A stretch of 64,000 nt of DNA from Symsagittifera roscoffensis (GCF_963678635.1 NC_087065.1:28909254-28973253); one strand, 5' to 3'; counted from the stretch's first letter, positions 38,087 through 49,140 are shown. Numbers and translations are program-made. Notes: generated from the letters alone by a model not told the origin.

Positions 38087-39030
38087 TTAAAAAGGTCTTA
38101 AGTATAATTGCATTTTGTAAACATTTTTACTTAACAAACTCAACATTCCAAGGAACTCTTGGATTTTCTTTTTATTTGTAGGTGGTTGAAGTTTTTGAAT
38201 TGCATCAATGCGTGATTTTAATGGAGTGATAGTGTTTCGTTCAAAATTTTGTCCTGAAAATTTAACGCGTGTTAAGAAAAAATGCGATTTATCGGGGGCT
38301 GCCTTCAGATTTTTGTTCTGAAGTATTTTATGATATTGTTCCAAAACTGTAAACATTTCGTCTTTAGTTTGAGATTGCATGAAAACATCATCTAAATATG
38401 TCATTGCAATTTTCTTTAGTATTAGTGGTCTAAAAATTTTACTCATGAAAGCTGAAAAAGCTGCTGGTCCTATGGATATTCCATAGAATAAACGATTAAA
38501 TTCGTTTTGTTGATTTCCAATAACAAATTGTGATAATCGTCGTGATTGTTCATCTAGTGGCATTTGATTGTAAGCACTGTTCATATCTGCGGTTGTGAAG
38601 TATTTACCATTTATCTTTGTTAGGATAACTTGTATTGGTTCAATGGGCCAATTGCATTTTGATTCGTCGATTAGTGAATTGAGATATCTAGCGTCTAAAA
38701 CTATTTTTAGTGATTCAACTTTTGCTAGAATGATAACAGGGTTGATGAAAGTATTACTTTTGGTTGTTCTTCTTTATTTACTGGTGATATAATTTCGTAT
38801 TGTTCTAAAATATCAAGTAGTCTATTTACCTTATTGTGTAAGTCTATCGGTACTTTACTTGCTCTTTGTTTTTTGAAAAATGCGTCAGGTTTTAATGGAA
38901 GTTGTAGTGATGAACTGATTTTTTCTACGTCAAATTTTGATTTTGCGTAGACTGTTAAAAATTTTATCAGTTGTTTAGCTAACTTGTCAAATTCATCTTG
39001 TGTTATTTGTGATTGTTGAAAAATAAACAT
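38087..39030 (-). pseudogene. Reverse transcriptase domain
   Basis: Two minus-strand frames in different phases carry the polymerase. The first (39030-38725) has the N-terminal fingers phrase with PIDLHNKVNRLLDILEQYEI. The second (38584-38087) starts inside motif A (the catalytic Asp codon is just before its Met, in an ADMNSAYNQ context), then shows RLFYGISIGPAAF (motif B) and MTYLDDVFMQ (motif C, YLDD at 38398-38387). The thumb phrase KIQEFLGMLS near the end is typical of Ty3/gypsy. All catalytic residues are visible, but a frameshift separates fingers from palm. Confidence 0.85.
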
Positions 39031-39065
39031 TGTTAAAAATTTTTGTTGTTCTTTCGTATAATTTG

Positions 39066-39413
39066 TTATTTAAAATGTTGGCCTAAAATATGGTGTTTTT
39101 GTAAAATAACCTGTGTTTTTTTTTCATTACTTATTATATTATTTATTGATAATTCTTCGTTAAGGATTGTTGATTGAGAAATATCTAATAGTTGTAATAT
39201 ATTATTTACTCGATATGCTACTTCATTTATGGGTGAAGTTGTAGCATTTGTTTCACAATATCCTAATAGTCCTAAGGGTAATGTTATTTGAAATGGTGTA
39301 TTATTATACACGTGGAATGAAATAATATCAGAATTTGTGTTTTTCAAGTATTTTATGGATGAGATTGTAATTTTGAAAAATTTGTGAATGGGTTTAAATT
39401 CGAAATCTGACAT
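39066..39413 (-). pseudogene. Pol segment between protease and reverse transcriptase
   Basis: A minus-strand frame of 115 codons. The LPLGLLGYCE phrase and following Asn-rich sequence have no recognised fold but occupy the PR-RT linker of Pol. The frame is cut from the reverse transcriptase fingers by a stop at 39066. The first 95 residues are duplicated at 40798-40513. Confidence 0.5.
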
Positions 39414-39806
39414 GAAAAGTTGTTGTTTGATTGACTTTTGTCATATTGACGTACTTGTTTTAATGAAAAATTATATACGTTTCCTGATAGTGGTTTCAGA
39501 TATTTCCGTTCTTAATTATAAATTGGGTAAAATTTTGACAAAAATGGTGGTTGTTCGTTCAATCTTTGAAAGAATGTCAAGGCTGTGTTTTTTGTTTTTT
39601 TATATTTATCTTTGATATGGATTTTACTATTTAAGATGTTTATTGTGGGTATATATTTAAATATATAAACGGTATGCCAATGATATTGTGCTTAATATCA
39701 GTAATATGAAAAGTTTGTTTGAATGGCTTGTTCAAAATCTTGTTTTGTTCCATTGTTCTTGTGGGAACAAGGAATAGTTGGATTTTTCCATAATTTACTA
39801 ATTTTG
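39128..39806. repeat. Internal direct duplication, copy A1
   Basis: About 679 bp are repeated at 40513-41192 almost without change; the only indel noticed is one extra T in the second copy. Both copies contain the same minus-strand frame starting MSDFEFKPIH (ATG at 39413 and 40798). The offset is 1385-1386 bp. Confidence 0.95.
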
Positions 39807-40388
39807 ATCCTTGTGCTGTTACTAATTTACTAGATGTTTCAAGAGGTGTTAAATTTGGATGCAGGGTTTTGATTTCATTCCATGTGGGAAAATTAATAAT
39901 ATTTGGTTCTGCTCCTGAGTCGATTAAAAACTCAATTTCAAGATGTGGTGGTTGAAATTCTTTACTTCTTGGGCTCTCTAAGAGAAATGGGATTGTCCAA
40001 CTTTTTTCTCTCGGTTGTTCGTTTTGTATATTTTGACAAATATGTTTTGTGTTTGAGCATTGTGTTTCGTCTTTTTTTTATCAGGTTTAATTACAGTGTT
40101 AATTTCGTTTACTTCTTGTGTAGTTTGTGTTTTATTATTAATGGGTCCAATATAATAATTATGAAGAAGTTCCAATTGATTTTCGTATATGTGTGAAGTA
40201 AAGGGTTGTTCATATATGATAGGTTCATAGTCGTTTTCGACTGTTATCAAATTTACTGAGATGGTATTATCTGTATCACTTTCAGTATCTGTTGATTCAC
40301 AATCAATGTGATTTAATTGTAATTCATTGTTTTCTGTGTTATCAATACCTGAGGGGTCCGAAGTTGTGTTTTTATTTGTTTGTACTTG
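39807..40388 (-). pseudogene. Aspartic protease region of Pol
   Basis: On the minus strand FLIDSGAEPN is read at about 39930-39905, with the catalytic D-S-G-A codons at 39921-39910. This is the active-site signature of retroelement aspartic proteases, which cut Gag and Pol precursors. The flanking sequence is broken: frames 40250-39978 and 40798-40313 end near here. This is the unique segment lying between duplicated segments A1 and B1. Confidence 0.65.
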
Positions 40389-40510
40389 GTTGATGGGTCT
40401 TTGATGCTTTGGTGTGTTACTTCTGTATCGATGTTTAGAATCGGGGTAACGGATATTATTCCTATAGGGTGACTGGGAATAGTTTTTGTATCTATTGCTG
40501 TAGCTTGAGC
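40389..40510. repeat. Internal duplication, copy B1
   Basis: About 121 bp identical or nearly so to 41190-41310 (for example GGGTCTTTGATGCTTTGGTG). It abuts segment A2 on its right. Confidence 0.92.
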
Positions 40511-40512
40511 TT

Positions 40513-41192
40513 TACTTATTATATTATTTATTGATAATTCTTCGTTAAGGATTGTTGATTGAGAAATATCTAATAGTTGTAATATATTATTTACTCGATA
40601 TGCTACTTCATTTATGGGTGAAGTTGTAGCATTTGTTTCACAATATCCTAATAGTCCTAAGGGTAATGTTATTTGAAATGGTGTATTATTATACACGTGG
40701 AATGAAATAATATCAGAATTTGTGTTTTTCAAGTATTTTATGGATGAGATTGTAATTTTGAAAAATTTGTGAATGGGTTTAAATTCGAAATCTGACATGA
40801 AAAGTTGTTGTTTGATTGACTTTTGTCATATTGACGTACTTGTTTTAATGAAAAATTATATACGTTTCCTGATAGTGGTTTCAGATATTTCCGTTCTTAA
40901 TTATAAATTGGGTAAAATTTTGACAAAAATGGTGGTTGTTCGTTCAATCTTTGAAAGAATGTCAAGGCTGTGTTTTTTGTTTTTTTTATATTTATCTTTG
41001 ATATGGATTTTACTATTTAAGATGTTTATTGTGGGTATATATTTAAATATATAAACGGTATGCCAATGATATTGTGCTTAATATCAGTAATATGAAAAGT
41101 TGGTTTGAATGGCTTGTTCAAAATCTTGTTTTGTTCCATTGTTCTTGTGGGAACAAGGAATAGTTGGATTTTTCCATAATTTACTAATGGGT
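40513..41192. repeat. Internal direct duplication, copy A2
   Basis: Second copy of the 679-bp A1 segment. It is flanked on the left by B1 and on the right by B2, giving the overall order A1, unique protease segment, B1, A2, B2. A tandem duplication of A1-unique-B followed by loss of the second unique segment explains this order. Confidence 0.92.
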
Positions 41193-41698
41193 CTTTGATG
41201 CTTTGGTGTGTTACTTCTGTATCGATGTTTAGAATCGGGGTAACGGATATTATTCCTATAGGGTGACTGGGAATAGTTTTTGTATCTATTGCTGTAGCTT
41301 GAGCTTCGATTTTGTGAATTATTTCGTGATCTGTCATGATAGTTATCATTTGATCTTTGGTTATTTGATCTAGTATATGAGTTATTCCTGGATCTGTTGT
41401 TTGGATAGTTCTGATATCGATTATTGGAATAACTTCTATTCCTATTGTTTGAATAGTTTCTATTTCTGTTATATGATGAATTTCGTGATCTATCGTTGGA
41501 ATAGTGTCTATTCCTTGGGTTTGAATGGGAACTGGTTGCAGAAATAAATTGTATTGTGTTTGAATTCGATCGTGAATAGTTGTTTCTATTTTGGTTATTT
41601 TGACTTTTCAATCTAATATATCTATTTTGTGAGAAATTTCGAGAATTTCTTTGTTCTGGCAATCTACCTTCTATAACTGGAGTTATATGGTGATTCAT
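41084..41698 (-). pseudogene. Gag C-terminal Arg/Asn/Ser/Tyr-rich tail
   Basis: A minus-strand frame of 204 codons dominated by repeats of SRNNSYNRNRNYSNNR type. Such basic low-complexity tails follow the zinc knuckle in some retroelement Gag proteins and bind nucleic acid. It is in a different frame from the knuckle frame that overlaps its start. Confidence 0.6.
41190..41310. repeat. Internal duplication, copy B2
   Basis: Second copy of the 121-bp B1 segment. It continues to the right into the Gag Arg/Ser/Asn-rich tail without interruption, so B2 is likely in its original context. Confidence 0.9.
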
Positions 41699-42383
41699 TT
41701 CTTGAATAGTTTGAGTTGCCTGGAAGTGGTTTTCCTGAGCTATTGTTTCTGTATATATTCTTGTTTGGTAGGTTTTGATCTTTTTTCATATATTGATAGA
41801 ATGACTTATTTGGTTCTTTATGCTTTTGAGGTTTATTCTGATTGTCTTGTTGTTTTTGTTTACATTCGGCAATACTGTGTCCGTATCGTCGGCAATAATT
41901 ACGCAATTTTTTGAAAGATGGTTCGCCTTTAAAGTTTGGGTTCTTTTCATAGATGTTCAAAATTTCAGTGATTTTTTCAATCAGGTCTGTATCTGATCCT
42001 TGTATGTTATTTAAATGTGTAGTATTCGTTTCGATCCGATTAACATACTGTAGTTTTAGGTTTTTTGTTTCTTCAAGTGTCATTGTGATTTCTGCTTGTT
42101 CTAGTTTATCTACTAATTTTCTAAAATCTAAATCTGGTTCTCGAATTGAGGAAGGATGAGATGCTCTATTTTTTAAAGCTATTTTCCTTAATTGAGGTGT
42201 TAAGATCATCATTAAAGTTTCTGTCATTTTTGTGTTTTTGTAATCATGTGTATTGAGTAAATTTGCTTTTCGAACTAGTGTTTCGATTCGAACTGCTAAT
42301 TTTTTAATTGTTTGATTTAGTAATCTGCGAATTTCGTTGCATAAAACTCTTTGATGTTGTTTGTTTCTTTCAGAATCAAACAT
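41664..42383 (-). pseudogene. Gag capsid C-terminal part and zinc knuckle
   Basis: A 239-codon minus-strand frame. The first half is helical and charged, with KKLAVRIETLVRKAN and LVDKLEQAEI phrases typical of a Ty3/gypsy capsid. Near residue 168 RNYCRRYGHSIAEC follows the CX2CX4HX4C spacing, but the first Cys is Arg (codon CGT, one change from TGT). A Gln/Asn/Lys-rich linker follows. Gag forms the particle and binds the RNA. Confidence 0.75.
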
Positions 42384-42481
42384 TTTTGAAAATTCTTGTG
42401 TGAATCTTTTCCAATCTGATTTTATATCTTTAGGTAGTACTGAAAACCATTTTTGGGCTGCGCCATCTAGTGTTGTTTGTA

Positions 42482-42679
42482 TTAACGCTGTGCGTCTATG
42501 TATCCAATTTGATGGAGTGGCGTATTAATAGGTTCGGGTCCTATATTTAAAATTAAATTTGCTGTGACTGCATTTAGGTAATCTTCTACTGAGTATTCAG
42601 GGTCTGTTCCTGTGAATACCGTTAATGGTTTATTGGATGTTATTGACGATCCTCCCATTAAATATGGATTCGTCGTCAT
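42482..42679 (-). pseudogene. Gag capsid N-terminal part
   Basis: A 65-codon minus-strand frame with VFTGTDPEYSVEDYLNAV, the F-x-G entry phrase that opens many Ty3/gypsy capsid domains. The frame breaks after residue 65 and continues in another phase toward 42383. Confidence 0.65.
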
Positions 42680-42719
42680 TTGGAGTGACTCTGCGGCGCT
42701 TGTTATTTGTGAGAAATTT

Positions 42720-44060
42720 GTAAGTTGATTTTTTGTTATTTAATGTTGCTGGAGGTAATATGGTAGTGGTATTTCATTTTGCATTTGAGTTGGTTGGTAA
42801 GAATGCAGAGTCATTGGGTTTTGTGCTTGTATAGGTTGAAAAAATTGTGCGTTAATTGGGTTTTGTATATGCATTGGTTGTTGGTTCTGCATATCTGCTG
42901 AATTTTGTGGGTAAATTTTCATGTTTTGGGATGGTTGAGATGGTCGCGATCTTTGTGTGCAATATTCTTGTGTATATGGTGCAAAAATGTCTGGTTGATA
43001 ATAATCATCATCATCAGATGATAAGAAATTTGTGTAATAAGGTGATTGTTGTTTATTCCTATTTTGTTGAAAAAATGGGTAATTTTCACTATGATCCTGT
43101 TAAGGTTTTGGATTATCTGGAAAATTTACTGAATTGGTCGATGTAATTGGAAGATTCCAATAATGAGAACATACGTGGTTTACGTTTTCCATTTTCGGGG
43201 GGGGGGGTTGATTTGTTTTTGACTGATGTACATAATTATAGTTGTGTTCCTCAAAAGTGTCTCTTATGAATGTTTTTCGTGTTTTTGGCGGTTTTGTCAT
43301 TGGTCTATACGTCTGATAGTCCATATGTGAATATTTTGAAGCAACCGAAGGTTTAACGGTTGATTGTAAGGTTACTTGTGGTAATGTTGTATTTATATTT
43401 CTCGGTGTTGTGAAGTTTGGACATTTTGGTGAGATACTTTGTTGTGTAGTTGTTACTGTTGTTTGAACTATTTCTTCGTTTATGAAGTGTGATGGTGTTT
43501 GAATATCTTGATGTGTAAGATTTCTAGTTGCATTGAGGTTTTCATTATGTATAACTGTCGACTTTAAGCTGTTATTTCGTGTATCGGGTAAAAATGTTTT
43601 TTAATTCAAAGGTGTTGCGTCAATCGTTAGTGGTGTTACTCTTACATAATCTTTGTGAAAAGATATTGTACTTATTGCTTGACTTGAGATATCACCTGGA
43701 AAATTTAAAAATGCTGGATGAGACCATTCAGGGTCCCAAACGTAATCTGATTGTTCTGCAATGACAGTGTCGTCATTGGTACTTTGGGGTCTATAGGTTT
43801 TTCTTGCCTGTTCAATTAAGTCGATATTATGTGTAAAATAATCAATTGAAAATCATGCTTGTATTATTTGTAAATCATGTTTGGTGTTTTGTGAGACATC
43901 ATTATTGGTGAAATTTTCACGGATTGCGTTTAAAAATGTTGAAAATGCGACGATTTCGTTTCTTACTTTTGTATGTTTTGATGTTTGAACTGGTGATGTA
44001 CTTTGAGCTTCTGTTTTTTCTACTATAGAACTATCACTATATATTATTGCAAAAACTTCG
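42720..44060 (-). pseudogene. Long N-terminal Gag region, Pro/Gln/Thr-rich, interrupted
   Basis: Minus-strand frames 43324-43100 and 42922-42740 and open stretches between 44060 and 43330 lie in tandem, separated by single stops. They are hydrophilic and rich in Gln, Pro, Thr and Asn, with repeated PxQxQNPM phrases (42860-42750). Together they form a Gag N-terminal extension of well over 400 codons, long for the superfamily. An 11-G run (43197-43207) lies within it. Confidence 0.5.
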
Positions 44061-44113
44061 TTCGTGAATATTGAGTTTGCTTTCTGTTAATTTTGATATT
44101 GTATGCTTTTGAT

Positions 44114-44439
44114 TTATTCTGTGAATACTTTTGAAAATTCTAAATCAATATCGTCTGTTTGGATAACGTATTTACCATGAAGTGTTCTTGATGTGCTGAT
44201 TTCTATGGTGTAGATTCCGTATTGATGTGTTAGGCTACATATATCTTTCAAATATCTATAACTTGTCTTTTGATTTTTACATCTGGGAATTCTGATTTGC
44301 TTGGACTGATTCCTGGTTCAAACAAATTTACGAGTACATTTTTGCAAAATCGTGTTTGTCCTCTATCATTGAGTGAATTTATAACAAAGGGAAAAACTGC
44401 TTCTTCGTCTGGACTTTCGTCACTTTGAGTGTTGCTCAT
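44114..44439 (-). pseudogene. First ORF of the retroelement, frameshifted
   Basis: A minus-strand frame starts at ATG 44439 and ends at a stop at 44248. Read in the next phase from about 44262, the sequence stays open to 44114, so one small indel probably splits a protein of about 108 residues. The start is acidic (SDESPDEEAVFPF) and the rest mixed. It precedes the Gag region and may be its N-terminus or a separate small gene. No family was recognised. Confidence 0.4.
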
Positions 44440-46120
44440 TTTTCGTTTGATGATTGTTAATATATAATTATCAATATGTCTAATTGGTTGATTCCAATTG
44501 TATAGATGTATTGGTTTGTGTTTATATATCTTTTTTATTCTTCTTTTTCCTCTTTTTGATGAATTTGAAATTGTTTCTGAATCGGAAAAATATAATTGAT
44601 TATGGATTGGGCAATTTTTATTTCCTGATTTTTTAAATTTGTATAGTGCGTCTAGACTACTAGCATCTGATTCGGAGAAGGCATTTCTATTTTTTGAAAT
44701 TCTTTTTCGTGTTATCTGTTTTGTTTACTTATAATTTTTCAATTGTTTGTCGTTTTGTTTGAATGTATCCAACTGTTTGTTTATGTGGGGTTATTACAAG
44801 ATCGTATTTTTGATTGTCTATTTCACAATTGTGTAGTACGATTGTTTGTTTATTTCCTAAAGTTTTTAATGACATAAGGTTTAGGATGAGGGATGCAAGA
44901 AGTTATTAGTGATTTTAATTTTCCTAGACTGCTAGCCCTTACAATTTTTTGGTTAGCTTAACCTGGGTCCTTTTATTCAGGGTTGGAGAGAAAAGTATAT
45001 CGATTCCAAAGAATGATTTTTACTTTCTCGTGGCTAGTCTAAGTTAAGGTGTTAATTTACTTAATCTTACTTAGGGGTAGTGATTGTGTTCAAGGGTTGG
45101 AGAGTAGTAAACCGATCCACAAGGTTCAGGTATAATTAGAACGCAAGTAGTTCGTTAGATACTATTTTAAACTTAATAAGTTTAAGATTTATCCTGGGTC
45201 AGGTAAGAGGAGGGTTCAAGTGAAGGATGAACAACCGAAGTTCTTCACTGTTTAGCCTAATTTGAATGGTTAGTGTGATTAAAAATTTCTATTAGTCCTG
45301 GGTCTTTTGAAAAGGTTGGGTAGTGAATCGACGTTTGAGGTCGTTAGACACTTGATAAGTGGGCGGGGGAAAACAAAATTGTTCTTTTTGATCCAAGGAT
45401 AAGCCTTGCTGATCAGAATTTAAAATTTATAAAATAGAAAATTGATTTAGATCCAAGGAAAGCCTTGATGATCTGAATTAAGATTTAAAAAAATTAAGTT
45501 GAAAATAGTTTAATTTATTTATTAAAAGGTTTCAGTTTTTGATGTTATTAGTTGATTTATGATTGCTGTTTTGCTTAGGTGATGAAGCTGGAACAACAGG
45601 ATGATTTATATGTACTAACAATTTATTGTCATGCAACAAATTTTTATTTTTGTTTTCAATAATGAATTTTTCAAATATGTTTTATATATTACTGCAGAAT
45701 TGGAGAGAACGATTTGAGATGTTTTTATCAATCGTTATTGTACAATAGCAATTTTATTTAGCGCCTGGAATAATCATTGAAGATTTCCTTCAAGGATTTT
45801 ATGTTTGCAAATGAAAATCTAGGTTCATTGCTAATAAGATTCTAAATATAAAAGTTTGTGTTGGCTTTTGCCGTACGACCATGAAACTAAATGGTAAGTT
45901 TCTATGTAGTCGTATGTCGTCTCTTGTCCGAGGTTTTTTTCCAATACCGGGTAGTTCTCGTATTGTGCGGATTAGCGGCTCTGATCTATTGAGTCGTAGA
46001 GACATTTCAATTAAGTTATTGTCGTGTAACCTTTTGAAAATGTTTTGTCTATTTTCTAATCAAGTTTTGGTTAATTCTAAGCTATTAAGGTCTTTATTCG
46101 AGACTTATGGTCGCAACAGA
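44440..46120 (-). other. Leader region of the retroelement
   Basis: Between the right terminal repeat and the first ORF are about 1.7 kb with no domain. They contain two diverged copies of a GGTTGGAGAG-centred unit (about 44980 and 45095) and two copies of a GATCCAAGGA-AAGCCTTG unit (45391 and 45450). In sense, the bases right after the LTR (TCTGTTGCGACCA) do not start with the TGG of a standard tRNA-primer site, so the primer is unresolved. A 68-codon frame at 46005-45799 is probably chance or a small upstream ORF. Confidence 0.5.
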
Positions 46121-46609
46121 TGAGTTAGGTCCTTGTGGTTAACTCATAGAGTAATTTCGGATAGGGTACACCGTCTGCTGGTCACGCTATCTTATTTTCG
46201 GCCGGATAGATTCGTGCTACTTCTTAGTCTAATACCGATCCTAATCTTACTCTTATATCTACTAGTCTCAATGTGTTTAACTAGTCTCTGCTAGGCTCAA
46301 TAGATCTAGGGTGTACTGGCTTATTGCGGCTGCTGAAGTTCTCTTGGAGAGGTAACTAATTTCTAAGTTAAACTCAAATCACTCTGGTGCTGAAATTACA
46401 AGTAATTTCAGCACTTACAAATAAGTGGGTTGTTAGTTAGATGGAATATGATTGGTTAATATTAAATATTTTATGTTGATAAAATATCTAATTTATCCAA
46501 TAATAAAATGTAGTTTAGATCAGGTTCCACTTTTTCTAATTGTTTAATTTCCTGTTTCTTTTCGTCATTTTCGTCTTGTCCGAGAATCCAACTACTTGAA
46601 GTGATGAAG
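46121..46609 (-). repeat. Right terminal repeat, conserved arm A (5' LTR in the element's sense)
   Basis: It matches 27480-27969 over its whole length at about 97%. On the far side it is not followed by arm B but by different sequence (46610 onward), so this LTR is either 5'-truncated in sense or belongs to a variant with another middle segment. Confidence 0.88.
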
Positions 46610-46947
46610 TCGAAGACTTCATTCAATTCGCTGTCGTCATGTACCATCGCAGTGATAATTGATAAAAATGGGTCAAAATTTTTTAACGGAGCTCCTTGCT
46701 TTTGGAATCGGACGCTCCAATTGGCTGAGACGGAGTTTACCAAGCAACACTACACATTTGAGCGAGTCATGATGAGAATTTGCGCAACCAATTTCAATAA
46801 ATTTGCAACTTTGCGTTTCTTACACTTTAACTTTACCCCGCTCAAGTGCCGATTTTCGGGAAAGGTATGAAAATTTCCGATACCCTATTAGGTCGAAAAG
46901 GTTATGAATTGTGATTTACAATTAATAAAAGCATTGTCATCACCTCT
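46610..46947. other. Sequence joined to the right terminal repeat
   Basis: A minus-strand frame (46743-46471) crosses the boundary: its first half lies in this unique DNA (MVHDDSELNEVFDFIT) and its second half in arm A (SSSWILGQDENDEKKQEI). An overlapping plus-strand frame (46601-46870) is also open. The acidic minus-strand frame looks protein-like, but no family was recognised. It could be element sequence missing from the left copy, or host DNA. Confidence 0.35.
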
Positions 46948-47090
46948 GTGATCACCATAGAGACGGATCAGTCAAGAAATTGTCTTCGGATTTGGAGCAC
47001 ATCACGAGGCCAAATCGAGCACATTATATGGCCAAATACATTCCTTCATACATACATGCATACAAACAAACACTCATACATACAAACAGA

Positions 47091-47182
47091 CATACATACA
47101 TACATACATACATACATACATACATACATACATACATACATACATACATACATACATACATACATACATACATACATACATA
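47091..47182. repeat. (CATA)n microsatellite
   Basis: About 23 uninterrupted CATA units, preceded by imperfect units from about 47046. The open frames over it are artefacts of the repeat. Confidence 0.97.
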
Positions 47183-47267
47183 CTGGAAACTAGTTCTGAA
47201 CTAGTATTTATAAACCAATTATTTTATTGATAAATTACCACTATAAAATATTACTAACTAACCAATC

Positions 47268-48478
47268 TGAGTTATGTATAGTTTACTGTGCTCATAGAGT
47301 AATTCCAGATAAGGTACACCGTCTGCTCGTCGCACTATCTTATTTTCGGCCGGATATATTCGTGCAACTTCTTAGTCTAATACCGATCTTAATCTTACTC
47401 TTATATCTCCTAGTCTCAATAGATCTAGTGTAAACCGGTTTACGGGAGTTAGTTCCAGAATGAGAACAACTGTATTCTAAGTTTATTTCAAATTGCTCTG
47501 GTGTTGAAGCTACAAGTAGTTTCAACACTTTACAAATTAATAGGCTGTTAGTTTTAAGAAATATGATTGGTTAGTATTTAAAATTTAATAGAGGTAAAAT
47601 ATCATAATATTAATCAATTATAAATACAGGTTTAGATCTGGTTGAACCCATCCGGTGTTTAGAGAGTTTTAGTTTTTGTTCTCTTATATTCATCTGCGAT
47701 GGAGGATGGATGAAGTTCGTTTGTATGTCGCGAGCATCATTTCTGTTCCGTTCTTGGAGAAGGAAGCTCCAGGAAGCTGGAATCGTGGATATCAATTTGT
47801 CATTTAACATTGACTGTGACCACCAAGTGTTGCTGTTGTTTCTGGAAGTCAATCTGATTCCAGAATGGTTTGTTATGGTCGTTTGTTCTTGTTTTGTGGA
47901 GAATTGTGTTTCGGTCTTGTTTGGGAGTGGCGTGAAGTTTGAGCTTGGATGCAATGCCTGGTGACTTGAATCTGTACGTTTATTTGAGTAACATCTGTAC
48001 GTAACATCGAGATGGCCATTGTTCTGTTGCAATGGATTTCCTTTTCTGCGATGCCAAATCGTACTCCAAATCCATTGAGTGTACTGACGTAGGCAGCATG
48101 TCAGGTGGGTTTTGCCATTTCGTAGTTGGATTGTGATTGGGTTGTCAGATTCCTTGATGCTCGTCTTTGGGCTGCTTGTAATCTATATACTGCAGTATAT
48201 CATTTACATATACCAATTTTTGTTAATCCTTTTTTTTAGTTATGATCTTTATATTGGTTTTTATGACAAAAGCGTTATTATTTAGTTCGGTTATTTTTAA
48301 GAGCTACTCACACTTGAGTAACTCTCGTCAAAAATAGTGTCGTGTGTGTCACAAAGCGTGGATGTAGCACGGTGGGTGAGGCCGGCTATAGAGCATGCTC
48401 ATGACGTCCTCTTCTGGTGGGTTAGGCCAGAAGTGAGGGTATAATTTCGTGCTCTCTTTTTGGAGGGTCCTGTGTTAG
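47268..48478 (-). mobile_element. Divergent terminal-repeat relative with arms A and B around a different middle
   Basis: 47268-47645 (starting TGAGTTATG) is a diverged copy of arm A and 48222-48478 a copy of arm B. The 570 bp between them match neither the left LTR, where A and B are only about 30 bp apart, nor the right LTR. The middle has open frames on both strands, the longer on the minus strand (48032-47610, with further open sequence upstream), which has no recognised domain. It is probably a solo LTR of a related, older subfamily, or a short non-autonomous element. Confidence 0.6.
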
Positions 48479-48507
48479 TTCAAATTTTCATGCCATTTTT
48501 TTTACTA

Positions 48508-48582
48508 GTATTTTCTTTTCTAGTACTTTCTTTTCTAGTACCTTTTCTAGTACCTTCTTTTCTAGTACCTTCAATACTTGTT
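48508..48582. repeat. Short degenerate tandem repeat (TTTTCTAGTACC-type)
   Basis: Five or six imperfect units of 12-15 bp containing TCTAGTAC follow one another. No function is suggested. Confidence 0.8.
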
Positions 48583-49140
48583 ACTTTTTCCTTGAAATCA
48601 ATAGCATTGTAAATTTTTTGAACAAATGATCTTCTGGTTTGGAAACCTAAGCTGTTCTCTTTTTAAAATGCCATTTTTCAATGAAGGACAATTGTCGTTT
48701 GTATATTTTTTTCGGAAGCAATTGAAATAGAGTTAAGGAGGCTAATTGATCTATGATTGTGGTAAACAAAAATTTCTTCTCATTCAAGTAGAACCATGAC
48801 CTTTGCCAACTCAGAACTATCAGGAAAAATGCCTTCAACTAAGCGACCATTAAAAGTTTTAAAAAGTGGTTGACAATCAATAGGCGACAATTTTGGAAGC
48901 AAATTGTTACTTATGCCATCATGACATATTCAATTAAACACACACATTTCCCCCCACGTTTAAATTCCTCTTACAACTCGCATTAACATTTATCCAACAC
49001 CCATGTACACACAATACCCCCAAAATACAGCCCTCTCGCCACGCCCACATTTGCCAAGAGGGTTGGTGGTGTGGGGTCTGAGGGTGAGTACAAACGCGCA
49101 GGGGGGTTGAGGTGAGAAGTACTTGATGAACTTATGAATA
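48583..49140. other. Non-coding stretch with C-rich then G-rich strand asymmetry
   Basis: No gene was supported. Around 48950-49050 the plus strand is C-rich (runs of CCCC) and from 49060 to 49130 G-rich. This strand asymmetry is visible by eye; no known element was identified. Confidence 0.5.

Larger units (their letters stand above)
27480..46609 (-). mobile_element. Large env-bearing Ty3/gypsy-type LTR retroelement, defective
   Basis: Minus-strand domains run in the order Gag with zinc knuckle, DSGA protease, YLDD reverse transcriptase, RNase H, DD35E integrase with GPY/F module, then an extra membrane-protein region, a signal-peptide and Cys-rich env-like region, and a 3' ORF. This gene order is that of Ty3/gypsy elements with a third gene (errantivirus-like). 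The two ends match over about 490 bp (27480-27969 and 46121-46609) with about 15 differences seen by eye, so insertion was fairly recent, yet almost every frame is broken. The span of about 19 kb is more than twice the usual 7-9 kb for such elements; part of this is an internal 1.4-kb duplication. The general plan recalls larvacean Tor elements, which is memory rather than a search. Confidence 0.88.

Noticed and set aside
46100-46121. TGGTCGCAACAGA as a tRNA primer-binding site
   Set aside because: It has the right TGG start only on the plus strand, whereas the element's sense is minus; beside the LTR it reads in the wrong orientation.
46948-47204. Plus-strand frames of His/Thr/Tyr/Ile repeats
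   Set aside because: Pure translation of the (CATA)n microsatellite.
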